From: Acanthosepion esculentum
Lineage: Eukaryota; Mollusca; Cephalopoda; Sepiida; Sepiidae
Reading direction: 5' to 3'
NCBI GenBank assembly: GCA_964036315.1
Contig: OZ038487.1
Location: forward strand, 59,900,662-59,964,661
Length of the DNA stretch: 64,000 bases
The position numbers were made by a program, and so were the translations under genes. The notes beneath the pieces are model-generated. The model was not told the DNA's origin, did not search any database, and was given only the letters and a program-made list of their open reading frames with translations. Positions 10,153 to 21,453 of this stretch are shown here, in pieces. Positions within the stretch are counted from its first letter, which is position 1. Each line of letters starts with the position of its first letter.

Positions 10153-10600
10153 GTGGGCTGAAGTGTTCATAATCTGGCTATGAATAACTTGTACTACAGA
10201 CATAGCGGGTCTTACTCGTGAAGGTAAGAATTAGTGAATCTAAGGAATGTAACCCATCTGAACACTTTCCATGGAAATAGCAATAGAGGTTTCGTCTGTA
10301 AGAAAGGGGTTGTAAAATGGAAAAAAACGTGTCCCCTGCAAAGACTTCCTGGAGATGCGGTTGGACTCTATCGAGACAGAACAAACTAGGCAACTCCTTT
10401 CCATATACGTCAGAAGTATTCCATCTTTGTACTGATCCGTCTCTTGTAAAGATATAGGATGCGTGAAAAGCCAGGTACTTACTTGAACGGTAGAGAGAAC
10501 TGACCATTCTTCCAGTATCTTTAGCAATGGATTCGATGTGTGAGTTCTACTTGAGGTCTGGGTTGAGTTTAAGTCCAAATAGGCGCGGGGTCTCCCTGGG
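10149..10600 (-). pseudogene. Jockey/CR1-like LINE C-terminal ORF (proximal part of a split copy)
   Basis: The minus-strand frame 10178-10507 contains LSYRRNLYCYFHGKCSDGLH and SLILTFTSKTRYVCSTSYS. Continuing through a stop, it reads PDYEHFSPPL before the (TA)n. The preceding segment in another frame (10240-10578) has KILEEWSVLSTVQVS. This matches the SHRRxVAxxCLFYKYxxGxCSDEL region of LINE tails. The ORF continues at 8405-8631. Confidence 0.75.
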
Positions 10601-11334
10601 GTATCATCCGTTCATCATCCTGATTGTTGATCCTTCTGTGTCAGATCGGTGATACTGATTAAGTTAATAAATAAATATGAATGCTAGAAAAATAATGAAC
10701 GGATGGTCCCTGGCTCCTCACACTCTTCTATACAACCCAGAAAAACTAGAATTGGATGGGAAATATGAAGATATTATCCTTAGAATTTAATTATATTTTA
10801 GAATTTGGATTCATTGGAAATCAGCCAGCATAATAAGAAAAAATGTTGGAATACCATTGATCGACTATCAAGTGTAATCTGCTAAAACACAGAATAAATT
10901 ATTGAAATAACCTGAAGATGTGATATGCTTCCTCCTGGCGACAAAATTACTGAAATCAGCGAAAAACCGAGTCCAGGGAAATTTGAATCAGAACCCGTCT
11001 CACGAAAACAAGAATACTGAAGAATATTGAAGTAACATTTACATTTCAAATAAAATCATTAATCTTATATGTAACTAATGCTGACATCTGTAATTTTTAA
11101 AACTATGCCTTCTAGTTACTCTTTCTCTTTGATCGGAATGATTTTAATAATACTGTCTTCTGGAAGGTTTCACAAGTTAAAAAAGTTAAAATAGCATTCG
11201 TAGATATTGCTGTCGACCTGGAGTTATACCATTCTTTCTAGAAATTCTAGTAATCACCTCACTATACTGGTGTGATTTCGTAATGCGCTATTCTGGAAAT
11301 ATTCTAGTCTATCCTTCAGGTCAATATTTCTTTT
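10601..11334. other. Unassigned
   Basis: No recognisable gene or repeat family. Confidence 0.5.
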
Positions 11335-11570
11335 TAATCATGACACCTCAAGCAAGGCAATAAAGCCACTAAGACGTAAGGTGTTACTGAGTGTGAGAGA
11401 ATATGCGTAAAAGAAAACGTTATGAAAGGAGAGAGAACAATAAAAGAAAAAGAATTAAGAAGACAAAAGATAACAATTGGGATTGCATTGACTGGGAAGC
11501 AAGAACCGGAAGAGAATTCCATGAGCGAGAAGTGTGAGGGAAGGAACTGTTAGCATAGAACTTACGGATA
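11335..11570 (-). mobile_element. Jockey/CR1-like LINE 3' end
   Basis: Homologous to 6170-6420: AGCAAGGCAATAAAGC followed by ACTAAGACG, then AGAAGACAAAAGATAACAA, CGGAAGAGA and GCGAGAAGTG in the same order. On the minus strand it reads SRSWNSLPVLASQSMQSQ-like sequence in a broken frame followed by the 3' UTR. Confidence 0.75.
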
Positions 11571-11639
11571 TTTTATAGAAAAAGGCTCAGAGAAACTATG
11601 TTACCTCGTGGAAAGTAGGAATACTCTCGTTTTGGATGG

Positions 11640-12210
11640 TATAATATCAAGAAGAAAAAGAAACAGTGGAAGAAGAGGAGGAGGGGCTGAAGAAGAAGAA
11701 AAAAGAAAGAAGGAAAGAAAAATTTAAATAAATGAAGACGATGAAAGAAGAAGAGGAATAGAGCAGGAAGTAGAAAAAATAAGAGGAAAATAAGAAAAAT
11801 TCGACGAAAGAAGAAAAAATGAAGACAACAAAAGAAGAGGAGGAGGAGTGGGAGGAGGAGGGGAGGAGGGGGAGGAGGAGGAAAGGTAAAAATAAGACTG
11901 TTTAAACAGAAGAAAATGAAGAAGAGAAGGAAAGCTAAAAATAGGACTGTGACAACTGAAGAAGAAAGAAAGAAAGAAAGAAAGAAAAGTAGAAATAAAT
12001 GAAGACGAAAGAAGAGGAAGAAGAAGGGAAGGAGGAAGAAGAAAAGAAAAACTAGAAGTAAATGTAGAAGGCAAAAATATGAAAAATAAGATGACGACGA
12101 AAGAAGAATACAAAAGAAAAAGAGGAACGTAAAAATAAAACTGTCAGAAGAAGAAGAAGAAGAAGAAGAAGAAGAAGAAGAAGAAGAAGAAGAAGAAGAA
12201 GAAGAAGATA
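11640..12210. repeat. Purine-rich tract ending in (GAA)n
   Basis: About 570 nt in which the plus strand is overwhelmingly A/G (GAAGAAGAA, GGAGGAGGAG and AAAGAAAG blocks), ending in about 20 GAA units at 12148-12208. The minus-strand 129-aa ORF of S, F, L and P is a by-product of the tract. Mirror-symmetric purine runs of this kind can form intramolecular triplexes; that is established biophysics, not shown here. Confidence 0.9.
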
Positions 12211-14265
12211 AAAAAGCACAACAAAAAATAATTGCTGAACTAGTGTTCTTTGTTAAAACGGGAAAATCAGCAGAAAGTAAAACAATTTTTCGCTACAAGT
12301 ATTTAGCTGCTATCGTTTTAGTGCTAAAATATTTAGATGATTCATAATTTAAAATGTCCCTGCGATCGGTTTTGCAGAAATTCTGAAATTAAATTTTTTC
12401 ATTGTCAAGATCGTAGTCAGAGTAGGCTTTAGTATATGAACGTATTATCCCATCCGTATGACGAATCTGAAATAACAAAAAAAAAAAAAAAAAAAAAAAC
12501 AAACAAATGTCAGTTACACCACCTGTCAAGGATGACAGATGAAGAACAATACAATCATTATTTATAGTAATTCCTTTCCGTTCGCAAAATGTTTCGTTTT
12601 CTTTCATTCTTTGTCTCCTTCCAGAATGAACACTTCCGCACCTTCTTCAACATCAGCTGCTTCCCCTATTATTATTATTATTCTCTTTAAAACGACAAAA
12701 ATAGAGAAGTGCCGGCAATTATCTCTTGTTTCGGCTTTGAAGAGCGGAAACGAACCACGTTTCCTTGATCACTTGATCGATTAGATCCGTTATAATTGAA
12801 ATTTCTTTATTCTGCGTATTTCTGTTGCATTTTTAATACTCAAATAATATCTTTTAGTCATCCACTCATTTTCCTGTTCTAACTTAAAAAAAACAAAAAA
12901 AAAACACTTCTTACGTGAAAATTAATTCACTAAAATTCATTGATCGCATGATTAGGTCTTCTTTCCCGAATTAGAAATATTATTATTATTATTATTATTA
13001 TTATTATCATTATTATTATTATTATTGTTATTATTATTGCTAACATTCCACGTCGCTTACGCTTTAGCAGCGTATCAAAATGCGAAAATCCTTCTATATG
13101 CATATACAAAGAGAGAAAATCATTTTCATACATTCATACGGTTGAATACGATATATAATCTCGATATAGCAAACTAATAGTGCGCAAGTGAGTGACAAGA
13201 TGGAAGACAAATTCGATGTTATGCATTTCGTCTTTCGAAACGACTTTTTCAGAATAGCGTTCTTATCGGTGGAAATAATCGTAGGTGAAGGAAACTAATT
13301 ACAACAAATGTCGGCTATAACTCTTGATTGAGAGAAAAACTGAGAAAATAATTCAGTTTTTTAATTTTTACGTGCACAACCTAACCGACTCCATTCAGCT
13401 TTCTACAGCTGTTTTTTCTATTGTTTTTAAATATCGCACATGGTAATATTAGAAGTTTGGTAGGAAAGGCCGATGCTGTATAATCCTGAACACAAATATA
13501 CCGTTGCATACTCAGAAATCAGTGCACTTTCTATATATTTTTGTTCTAATGAATTAGTTTCTATTTTAATTAAAACTGCGTTCTTTAAGTCGAAATTATG
13601 GTCAGAATTATTACGATAAACAATTATATCAAGATTTCTGAGTACCTATTGACATTCAAAGTATTAGGTCTCTTTCAGAGTTCAACCGTTAATCGTGACT
13701 GGAAAAAAGTATTAAGACAATGGAAATAAATCCTCGTATTTAATCACTACAGAAGTTTATTTTGCTTCGCACTGCATAGATTTTGCATAAGGAAATTCTC
13801 TACATACAACGTGTGAAAACATGTGCGATACCCTGTCCTCATCCGCTTCCAATCAAGAGAGGTAACATAGTTTCGGTGGTTAAGGCGGTACTGTCACCCA
13901 TGGCGCCACCAGCAGCTTTTGCCACAGGACAGGGTATTGTTTTTATATGTCTCAATCTCTTGCGATTTCATTTTTACAACTGCAACTGAAATTTTCAACG
14001 TTATGTTAAAATGGATTTATTTAAATTTATTTATTTTGAATCTTGACCAGTTCCAACTCGATGCCTGTTGGGCAGTGGTCTGGAGACGTTATGAAGAAAA
14101 TTATAGTTTTCGGCCATTGATGTTCATCTTCAAAAGGAAGGAAACATTTGATTTGACCGTCCAAGAAATCCACAGCACCCGACCTCAACAGGTAGCATGT
14201 GACATATCTATCCCTTTTCCACGCAGTCAAGTTCTACGACAATAAAATATCAGTAAAAAACTCCG
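12211..14265. other. Unassigned stretch with one microsatellite and one hairpin
   Basis: Contains A-rich runs at 12480-12500, (TTA)n at about 12978-13036 and an inverted-repeat segment at 13815-13950 (see findings). The ORFs 13919-14245 and 14027-14230 overlap on opposite strands and match nothing I recognise. Confidence 0.5.
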
Positions 14266-14269
14266 TTAT

Positions 14270-14345
14270 CGTTAAATATTTGAGCTTAACAACTTTAATA
14301 AAATATTGCAATAACGACAATAAATATCGATGCTGGTCGTTATTT
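14270..14345. repeat. Short repeat shared with 54.0 kb
   Basis: TTAAATATTTGAGCTTAACA followed by ACTTTA(A)TA and, about 50 bp later, GCTGGTCGTTATTT. The same sequence occurs at about 54018-54095 (GCAGGTCATTATTT). Probably part of a retroelement UTR; the family is unknown. Confidence 0.5.
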
Positions 14346-14439
14346 TAAGAAGTGGGGAGAAGTGCAAACATTTGAAATTGATAACTTTTTTTTATTTCAC
14401 TGAAACAGCCGATAAACACTTCCATCATCATTTCGGTCT

Positions 14440-14862
14440 CACTTAAATAATGTAGTACCTTTTCCCCTCTTTCCCGTCCTGGGTATGACGGTAAACTACA
14501 TCCAACAGCAAGGCCTCTGATCAGGAGGTTTTGAGGAGCGTGGAACCATCTCTTAATTGCTGATGTTCCCAGGTCCACCCTGACCCGGGGTGGTAGCACC
14601 TGTTAGGATCCCAGCTATGGGCAAATAGTTGACATCCAAACTGGGGTCAAAACACTATGAAAGTGTAAAAATAGGTTTTAATACATACCAGAAATACTTT
14701 GTAAAGTTTTTTAACAGCAATACATTTTTAGAAAAAAAAAGATATTACCAACGAGAGTTTATTTTGAAAGAAACTATTACCAGCAATCAAAAATTTGTCG
14801 GCATTAAATAACCCATTGAGGTCGATATGCCGTAAAACAAACCAAACGAAACCAAAAAAATT
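14440..14862 (+). mobile_element. SINE-like repeat, family C, copy 1
   Basis: Matches 52325-52545 plus 52790-52845: ATGACGGTAAACTACATCCA, AGCAAGGCCTCTGAT, TGTTCCCAGGTCCACCCTGA, AGCACCTGTTAGG, CTATGGGCAAAT and AAAACACTATGAA. It ends in a shared tail CATTAAATAACCCAT with CGATATGCCG and AAACAAACC. A third, isolated tail lies reversed at 43838-43880. The head type is unclear. Confidence 0.65.
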
Positions 14863-14904
14863 CCCCTCTTTCCATGCGATCAAAACGGTATAGTCCATTA
14901 TTTA

Positions 14905-15600
14905 TGAGGTATTAGCAAGAGACGTTACATACTTTTGCCTTTACTTCTTTATTTCTTTCGAGCCAATTTCCTGTCTTTCGAATAATAATAATGTAATCGG
15001 ATCGGTGAGGATGATCTGCATACATTGTTACAAATGACCTGAGATGATTCCTAGGTAGATCATTAATAAATGGCAGAAAGAGGATAATACCAAGAAAACT
15101 GGCCATTCAAAACGAACTTTACGGACCTGCCTGTGAAAAAAGGACTTGATAATTGCATCGACGCATCCAAAGACGGAAAGGCCGGAGAATGTGTGTAGCA
15201 AACCCCTATGACACATTTTGCACCACAAGAAGTAGAATGAAACGAGTATCACAAATTATTCGCAATTAAACTGAAAGGACTACGAGTAGGCTGTCTAAAG
15301 CTATGGCTACCGCGTTAAAAGTACCATCGATGTTTGACTGATTCTGTTAAACCATCAGCAGCCATCCTCGTGGAGGAAAACCAATACTGTTTGCCGTTTG
15401 GGGATGTTTCTAGACAGATGAGCAACTATTTCCTTTTTGAGAATAAACTCAAAGAATTTACTAATGGCAACGAGTAGGCTGAGGGTCCTGTACGGCAACG
15501 GGGTTGAACGAAACCAAGCATACTTGGAAACAGGGCGAATAGCTGTGAAATTCCACAGACTTAGGAAACATTTCACATTCAGGTATCAGATATAGAACTT
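14905..15600 (-). pseudogene. Jockey/CR1-like LINE reverse transcriptase domain
   Basis: The minus-strand frame 15355-15576 includes SLLVAISKFFEFILKKEIVA, matching the RPVSLxxxxSKxFExIxxxxIxxHL region of LINE RT. Frame 14912-15106 carries LGIILFLPFINDLPRN and TMYADHPHR, i.e. the LLFxxFINDL and YADD box, but the second Asp of YADD is His here. Intervening frame 15028-15252 supplies the region between. The catalytic residue is lost and several frameshifts are present. Confidence 0.75.
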
Positions 15601-15767
15601 TTTCGAGATTAAAAATAACTCAGAGCTTTTTTTCTTTAGTACAGCATTGTGGTTTTATTTTAGTATCTTTCGTCGAGCCAATTTTGGTGGGGTGTCTATA
15701 AACTTCCTGAGTTGAGATAATTCTATCAGAAAGCATGTGATCTGTGAGAGAATAAAGATAGATTGAT

Positions 15768-15908
15768 TTATTTAAATTCTACGGCTTATCAATTCTTTGC
15801 GGATTATTTAAGAGCAGAAAATATTTTTGGATTGTAAGACTTTCTGAGAGATAATAATGATTTAGTGATACAAATCTTATTAATTAACCCATAGCTTGTG
15901 GGGAAATG
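15768..15908 (-). mobile_element. 5S/tRNA SINE (family B), 3' part only
   Basis: Minus-oriented conserved central domain and tail: in plus orientation TTTGCGGATTATTTAAGAGC, AGAAAATATTTTTGGATTGT and ATTAACCCATAGC. The head is missing. A complete copy starts about 30 bp further on. Confidence 0.7.
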
Positions 15909-15934
15909 TTGATTTTATGATAAATTCGTTTTCT

Positions 15935-16305
15935 CCGGCTCACCAACCCTTTGCAGGTTATTTAAAGCCAGAAAATATTTTTAGATTTAAGAATTGTTTG
16001 GGAAATGATAATAATAATATAGTGATGCAAGTTTTACTAATTAACCCATAGCAGGTGGGAGAAGAAATAGATTCATACCTTCCCCAAAGATATTATCGCA
16101 TAAGTGAATATACCGAACACGACTGGAATTGGAACGCGGCACTTCGATTAACAATTTGGAGCCCTTATCCATTACACCACCCGCTCATCCAAGCTTCAGA
16201 ATCTATTTCAATGCGCTCACCTATCTAGGTCCCGATCTGGCTCGACATTTTTTTTAAAATTTGCTGATCGTAAGGGTATCGCTGTTTCTACGTGATGTGG
16301 GCGAA
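15935..16305 (-). mobile_element. 5S rRNA/tRNA chimeric SINE (family B)
   Basis: Read on the minus strand, it begins with a 5S rRNA-like segment (plus strand 16195-16305 contains ATGCGCTCACCTATCTAGG, TCCCGATCTGGCTCGAC and CGTGATGTGGGCG, the complement of a 5S with its internal promoter region). Next comes a tRNA-like segment with a B-box (plus GGAATTGGAACGC), then the conserved central domain (ACCCATAGC; AGAAAATATTTTTAGAT) and the tail CAACCCTTTGCAGGTTATTT. Confidence 0.75.
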
Positions 16306-16339
16306 AGCCAAGTGAGGTAGGAAATGACCCAGGCCGATT

Positions 16340-16424
16340 TGCGTGTTGTTTTAGGTAAAATGCATTGCGGAGAATTTAGCTAAGGCTATAATTTTTGCAA
16401 TGATTTTTACCTAAAACGACACTC
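16340..16424. other. Short inverted repeat (hairpin about 85 nt)
   Basis: GTGTTGTTTTAGGTAAAATG at 16341 pairs with a complementary arm ending TTTTTACCTAAAACGACAC at 16421. The arms are about 26 nt with three to four mismatches and the loop is about 30 nt. The size is compatible with a pre-miRNA-like hairpin or a tiny MITE. Confidence 0.5.
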
Positions 16425-17460
16425 TGATGAAGTTGAGATTACTTTACGGCTATTCATAATTCATGATTTGTTTCTGGTAAGAATCTTGTTAGCGATTTGT
16501 CTGGACTCACAGGAAGCAAGTAAACGGCAAAGACAAATTCCGAGTCGATATATAATTTCATCTAGCAAGATGAATTTCGGCCAGCTAGTTTGAAAATTGT
16601 GGCGTCCCATTGCTTGCTTTAAAGACTTTTTGGGGGGGAAGGAGTTCGTGGATCCGTTTCTAACTAAGCGAAACGAAATACAGAGATACAAGTTAGGTTA
16701 GAATGAATTAGAGCAAAAATACATGTTAAAAAGTCGAACAAAACAATGGTTAAAGAAGAAGAAAAAATTTGTTATCAATTTTGTGAACTCATTCTACAAA
16801 GATAAACTTAACATACTACAGAACGTATTTAAAACGGACTTTACTGATGATTTTGTAATGCATAAAAGCTTTCAATAGAGGAAGTATTACACTCAGAATT
16901 AAGGGAGACTATACAAGAAGCTCTAAATTTAAGAATATCAAGAGAGGCTTTTCAGGAAGAAAGATCTGGACCTCTCACAAATTATCCGACGAAATGAATC
17001 AGCAAAATGCACCTTGGCATAAACCAGTGAAAGGTGTGATATGTCCAATAAAGGTACATTACATAGGAACAGTTGTTATTGTTCGTGATAAGAAAGAGCC
17101 CCTAAAATAGTTAGATACAATACTGAGACACCTGTAGTTTCTTCTACGCACTGAATCAGTTCGTATGCGATCAGGAAATCATTGGAGTATCTACATTATT
17201 CATTGTTTTTTTTTTGTACACCCTTACGGTGAACATCGAAATTTCCACATGTAGGGATAATCAGATAGAATCACTGTTCTCGGCTATTCGGTCAATCACT
17301 ACAACTTCATCATCCCCAGAGCGAAGGATAGGAAAGATGAAGGAGGTATTATGAAGAAGGGCCACAGGAAAACATCAAAATAGCACGCCTTCGTTGTTAG
17401 GGACTCTGACATATGGGAAATCATCCAAGATACAGACACCAATATTACGCCCGTGGCAAT

Positions 17461-17461
<1 letters not shown>
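16425..17461. other. Unassigned
   Basis: No feature that I can support. A plus-strand fragment near 16870-17000 is open for about 45 codons but has no recognisable motif. Confidence 0.45.

Positions 17462-17541
<80 letters not shown>
17462..17541. repeat. (TA)n microsatellite
   Basis: About 40 perfect TA units. Confidence 0.97.
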
Positions 17542-17543
<2 letters not shown>

Positions 17544-17677
17544 CGAAAATATGGAGGAAACACAAATTTGCAAAGAGTGACTGCTACTGCTGATAATACA
17601 AACCTCTTCTATGAATTAAGCACTCTGAGTCACTGGCATGTTTATTCAAAAATAAATTATTTTAATATGTTTATTAT

Positions 17678-17953
17678 TTATACGTTATTATTATAGATAC
17701 AAATATTTAAGTAAATGTTCTGTCTATAACAAACAGTATTAACAACATTTACCGGCCTGAATATCCGAGAAATTTCATAGAAAATATGTGTCCATTGAGA
17801 GCAATCAAAATTATATCCTACAAGGAACCTCATATAGTCTGACGTACTATACCCTTTAGCTACAGAGGAAGTGTCAAGTTAGTAAAGTCAAATTACTGTT
17901 TTTAAATTCGATTTTTTTACTTAAATATTTGTATCTTTAACTAATAACGTATA
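17678..17953. mobile_element. Fold-back/MITE-like element (family D), copy 1
   Basis: GATACAAATATTTAAGTAAA at 17696-17715 is the exact inverse of 17916-17935. The pairing continues outward (TTATACGTTATTATTATA against TAACTAATAACGTATAA), so the arms reach about 43 nt. The interior (17735-17875) matches 52590-52735, where it has a tRNA-like B-box on the minus strand (plus GGAATCGAACCTG). Confidence 0.6.
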
Positions 17954-17954
17954 A

Positions 17955-18007
17955 CATATATATCTATATATATCTATATATATATCTATATATATATCTA
18001 TATATAT

Positions 18008-18085
<78 letters not shown>

Positions 18086-18158
18086 GCGTGCGTAGATAGA
18101 TGCATATATAAATTGATACAAGTGAATATACCTAATTTTCTGCTCAGTGCTCATAAAG

Positions 18159-18250
<92 letters not shown>

Positions 18251-18405
18251 AACATAAATTGTGTTTTAAAATGAGATAGCTGATTCAATTCCTGCTGATA
18301 ATTCAAAACTTTTTTGATGATGAAGGCTGGTAGAAATTAATTTCACCTATATAAATAAATAGGGATATATATACACGAACAGGTGAACGCTCTAAAATAA
18401 CATAG

Positions 18406-18456
<51 letters not shown>

Positions 18457-18621
18457 TCTGTAGATATATGTCCGCGTTAGAGACAAATTATTTGGTTTTA
18501 TGAGAGATACTACGTGCGAAAATAATTTAACACTTTTAAAATATATTCAATATATACATGTCTATATATAACACACATACACGCACATATGTACGGGCAA
18601 CAAGTAAGTAGATGTAAATAA

Positions 18622-18660
<39 letters not shown>
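17955..18660. repeat. Cluster of TA/GATA/TATC microsatellites
   Basis: Mixed (TATATC)n and (TA)n at 17955-18080, (TA)n-(GATA)n at 18164-18251, (TA)n at 18408-18454 and (TA)n at 18626-18659. These are separated by short unassigned AT-rich segments. Confidence 0.9.
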
Positions 18661-18661
<1 letters not shown>

Positions 18662-19148
18662 AATATCAATAAATTATCGGGAATTGCATGAAACCTTTAA
18701 TTAGTTCCAGTTCACCTCGAATTATTGAGAAATATTAAGGCTCTGCCAGTTAATTTACCACTCTTTCTCAGGTCTGCTTCTTTAGAAAACCCCATTAGGA
18801 GTTGTTTCTTTTCTTTAAATTATATGTTTTTTTTTATGGAGGCCTTTAAATTCCCTGTAATTTTTAGTACTTTGCTGAGTTCCTACTGTTTCCATGAAAT
18901 CCCACACTCGCTACGACTGTGAACGTTTTCTGGTGTTTGATACATTAATATAATGCTGATTTTATGGCATTATCATTTAAGGTATTTTTAGGATCAATAA
19001 CTGTTATATATTGGCAAATTATATTTTTAATAACCTTTCCGTTTTTTTTATAATTAGGATTCATCTGGTTACGATAAAATTATTTAATGGACTCTATTTT
19101 TGTTTATATATCAAGATGGTTTCTTACACTATTTTCTTTAACTTCTTT
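18661..19148. other. Unassigned
   Basis: T-rich sequence with no recognisable element. Confidence 0.45.
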
Positions 19149-19149
19149 A

Positions 19150-19463
19150 AAGGGAGCACGGTGGAGGAATGGATAGCGATTGAGACTGAGGAATTGGAGA
19201 GCCGAGTTTGAATTCCATTACATTCACTTATGTGCTAATTCCCTTGAATCCTCTGCCCCCTAGCTATGGGTAAATAGCAGGATAGACCGGATTCTATAAC
19301 CTCGGATGGCAACTAGTCTACCGCAATAAGAAATGGCAACCTACTGCGGGAAAAAATCTGCCTCGTCAGTCATGTATCGAAAGATACATGACTGACGAGG
19401 CAAATTAGGCGATTATGTATCGAAAGTATTATCAAACAAGGGACATAACTGACTGACTGATTA
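19150..19463 (+). mobile_element. tRNA-derived SINE, family A, copy 2
   Basis: Head GGTGGAGGAATGGATAGCGA with B-box-like GAGTTTGAATTCC. The body has TAAATAGCAGGATAGACCGG, GGATGGCAACTAGTCTACCG and AAGAAATGGCAACCTACTGC, and the end is ACATAACTGACTGACTGA. The usual short 3' hairpin has been extended into a perfect 19-bp stem (19360-19401). Confidence 0.85.
19360..19401. other. Perfect 19-bp stem with GAAA loop in SINE tail
   Basis: GCCTCGTCAGTCATGTATC at 19360-19378 and GATACATGACTGACGAGGC at 19383-19401 are exact inverse complements around GAAA. Other family A copies have only the inner part of this stem. After it, a second, degraded ATGTATCGAAAG repeat follows. Confidence 0.9.
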
Positions 19464-20050
19464 AAGCAAATATTATATCGTCAACAACAACATGGTTTCA
19501 CACATTATTGTGGATAACTGTTTGTTTTAAGTTGCTTAATTTTCTATAAGACTGTGTGTCCGCAGAGGAAATGATTTCCGCACGGTTTAACATGATTTTA
19601 ATAACACCTATTTTATATATATGGTGATATTCGCTTTTATAATTAAGAAGTTAAATATTTACTTGTATTATATATATATATATATATTTAATTCTAAAAT
19701 TCTTATTATTAACATCTACTAGAACGTCAAGGAACATGCAAAGATTTTTTAATAACTTTTTTACTCAACTATGTTTTCTGCTAATATAAAAACTTTATAA
19801 TTATATCTGTAATATATTACGGGTTGGAAGAAATTATTTAAAATCTTTTTTTCTACATGGGTCATCTGGAAATTAGAAAAAGTGAGAGCCAGAAGCTAGC
19901 TACGACTTCAAACGTCATTATTTTTATATAGCGTGAATTTCTTTTTTTCTGAAGGCAAGTGAGACAAATGGAAACATCGAATAATCTACCTAACGAACTC
20001 GTATAAACGGATTACGTGACAGGAACGTAGAGATATAGTAATTTTCCAAG
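19464..20050. other. Unassigned
   Basis: AT-rich, includes (TA)n of about 9 units at 19669-19687. No gene or repeat family recognised. Confidence 0.4.
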
Positions 20051-20055
20051 CGTAC

Positions 20056-20320
20056 ATTAGATGTGGCACAAGGCCGAATGTAGGGGGCACCCAGTGATGA
20101 TAGAACTCACTACAAAGTCGTAATTGTTCTAGGAAGACACGCTTGCTAACCATTGCACCGCCTCGAGGTGCGCTGTGTGATTTTCAAAGAGTAGCTTAGA
20201 TGTGGCACAAGGCCGAAAGTAGGGTGCACCCAGTGAAAATCGAACTCACAACTCAGTCGTAATTGTTCTCGTAAGGCTTGCTTGCTAACCATTACACTAC
20301 GCCGAGGTGGGCACGTATAT
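20056..20320 (-). mobile_element. Two tandem tRNA-like SINE heads (family E)
   Basis: Two copies, about 140 bp apart, of TTAGATGTGGCACAAGGCCG, GCACCCAGTGA, AGTCGTAATTGTTCT, then GCTTGCTAACCATT(G/A)CAC and GAGGTG. On the minus strand each reads as a tRNA-like head: A-box-like TAGTGTAATGGTTAGCAAGC and B-box-like GTGAGTTCGATTTTC. They are too diverged at the acceptor stem to be functional tRNAs. Confidence 0.65.
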
Positions 20321-20384
20321 AAGTATTATAGGTCCAGTCTATTTAAAAATTACACACACACACACGCATATATATATATATATA

Positions 20385-20592
<208 letters not shown>

Positions 20593-20830
20593 GACTCTAA
20601 ATCGAACTGGTTATTGTAGTGATCAAGAAATATTCTCTTGGGAGTCGGTTTCACAGGGAAGTGGTTCGCCAGAAAAAGATTTTATAGTGGAACTTAATCC
20701 TCACCGATGAAATACAGTAGTAATCTGGGTGGTTTCTTACTATCTATCAGTGGCATGTTGTGTCCTTGCTGTGAGGGTTTGAATTAATGAGACCATGGAA
20801 CGTATTTCGTCCGACAACTTTCAGTTGAAA
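20593..20830 (-). mobile_element. Jockey/CR1-like LINE C-terminus/3' fragment
   Basis: Aligns with 8480-8600: TTGACTCTAAATCGAAC, ATATTCTCTTGGGAGTCGGT, TTTCACAGGGAAGTGGTTCG. It also aligns with 1480-1530: TTGCTGTGAGGGTTTGAA, ATGGAACGTATTTCGTCCG. Read on the minus strand it is the LINE FPxxxxLFKSR region and the preceding segment, heavily mutated. Confidence 0.6.
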
Positions 20831-20834
20831 TAGC

Positions 20835-20840
<6 letters not shown>

Positions 20841-20897
<57 letters not shown>
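20841..20897. repeat. (TA)n microsatellite
   Basis: About 28 TA units at the 3' border of a PLE module. Confidence 0.97.
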
Positions 20898-20900
<3 letters not shown>

Positions 20901-20912
20901 CTATATATATGT

Positions 20913-21387
20913 ATCATTGAATACGCCAGACAAGGTTCTTTTATTTAGTATTTTTATACAATTTCTCATGTGCTCTAATAATTTATCTTTTCAGATGATA
21001 AAGCATATGAAAACCTGTCCGAATGTCCTTTTTCCCGTGCGCTTCCGGTTATACATTTAGCCATTTTCAAGGATAAAATATTTTTACTGTTAAATAAGAA
21101 ATTGTTTGTTGAATGTGTGTATTTATATAATGTTTTCATTTTTCAAAACACGGTCAAGATATTGTGTCCAGGTTCATAGTTGATATTAATGAGTGTTGTT
21201 TTTTGTTTTTATTAATAAGGCTTCCATTATCTTTAACCTTTTTTTTTTGCATGTAGATGATATTTGTATTGTCAACAATTATGTCACGAATAGTGTCCGG
21301 TAGGTCTCTATGAATATTTAAATGAGACCTAATTGAGCTATAGCCAGAAAGGAGTAGAGTGAGTTCTTCATGAAAGAAGGATAGCTG

Positions 21388-21390
<3 letters not shown>
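20913..21390 (-). pseudogene. Penelope-like element: endonuclease C-terminus and 3' region
   Basis: The minus-strand frame reads SSIRSHLNIHRDLPDTIRD and VDNTNIIYMQKK, ending at a stop near 21160. This matches the C-terminal part of the open GIY-YIG frame at 51.0-51.4 kb. The YIGHT part is missing. A derived hammerhead-like motif lies at 21030-21075. Bounded by (TA)n on both sides. Confidence 0.75.
21030..21075 (-). ncRNA. Hammerhead-like motif, derived core
   Basis: Minus strand: UAUCC / UUGAAAA U / GGCU AAAUGUAU AACC / GGA / AGCGCA / C / GGGA. Same architecture as 2901-2945 and 50911-50958, with one extra helix II mismatch and a substitution in GAA. Confidence 0.35.

Positions 21391-21450
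<60 letters not shown>
21391..21450. repeat. (TA)n microsatellite
   Basis: About 30 TA units between the PLE module and repeat Y. Confidence 0.97.

Positions 21451-21453
<3 letters not shown>

Noticed and set aside
11724..12113. 129-aa ORF rich in S, F, L and P
   Set aside because: It is the complement of a purine-rich tract; composition alone explains the absence of stops.
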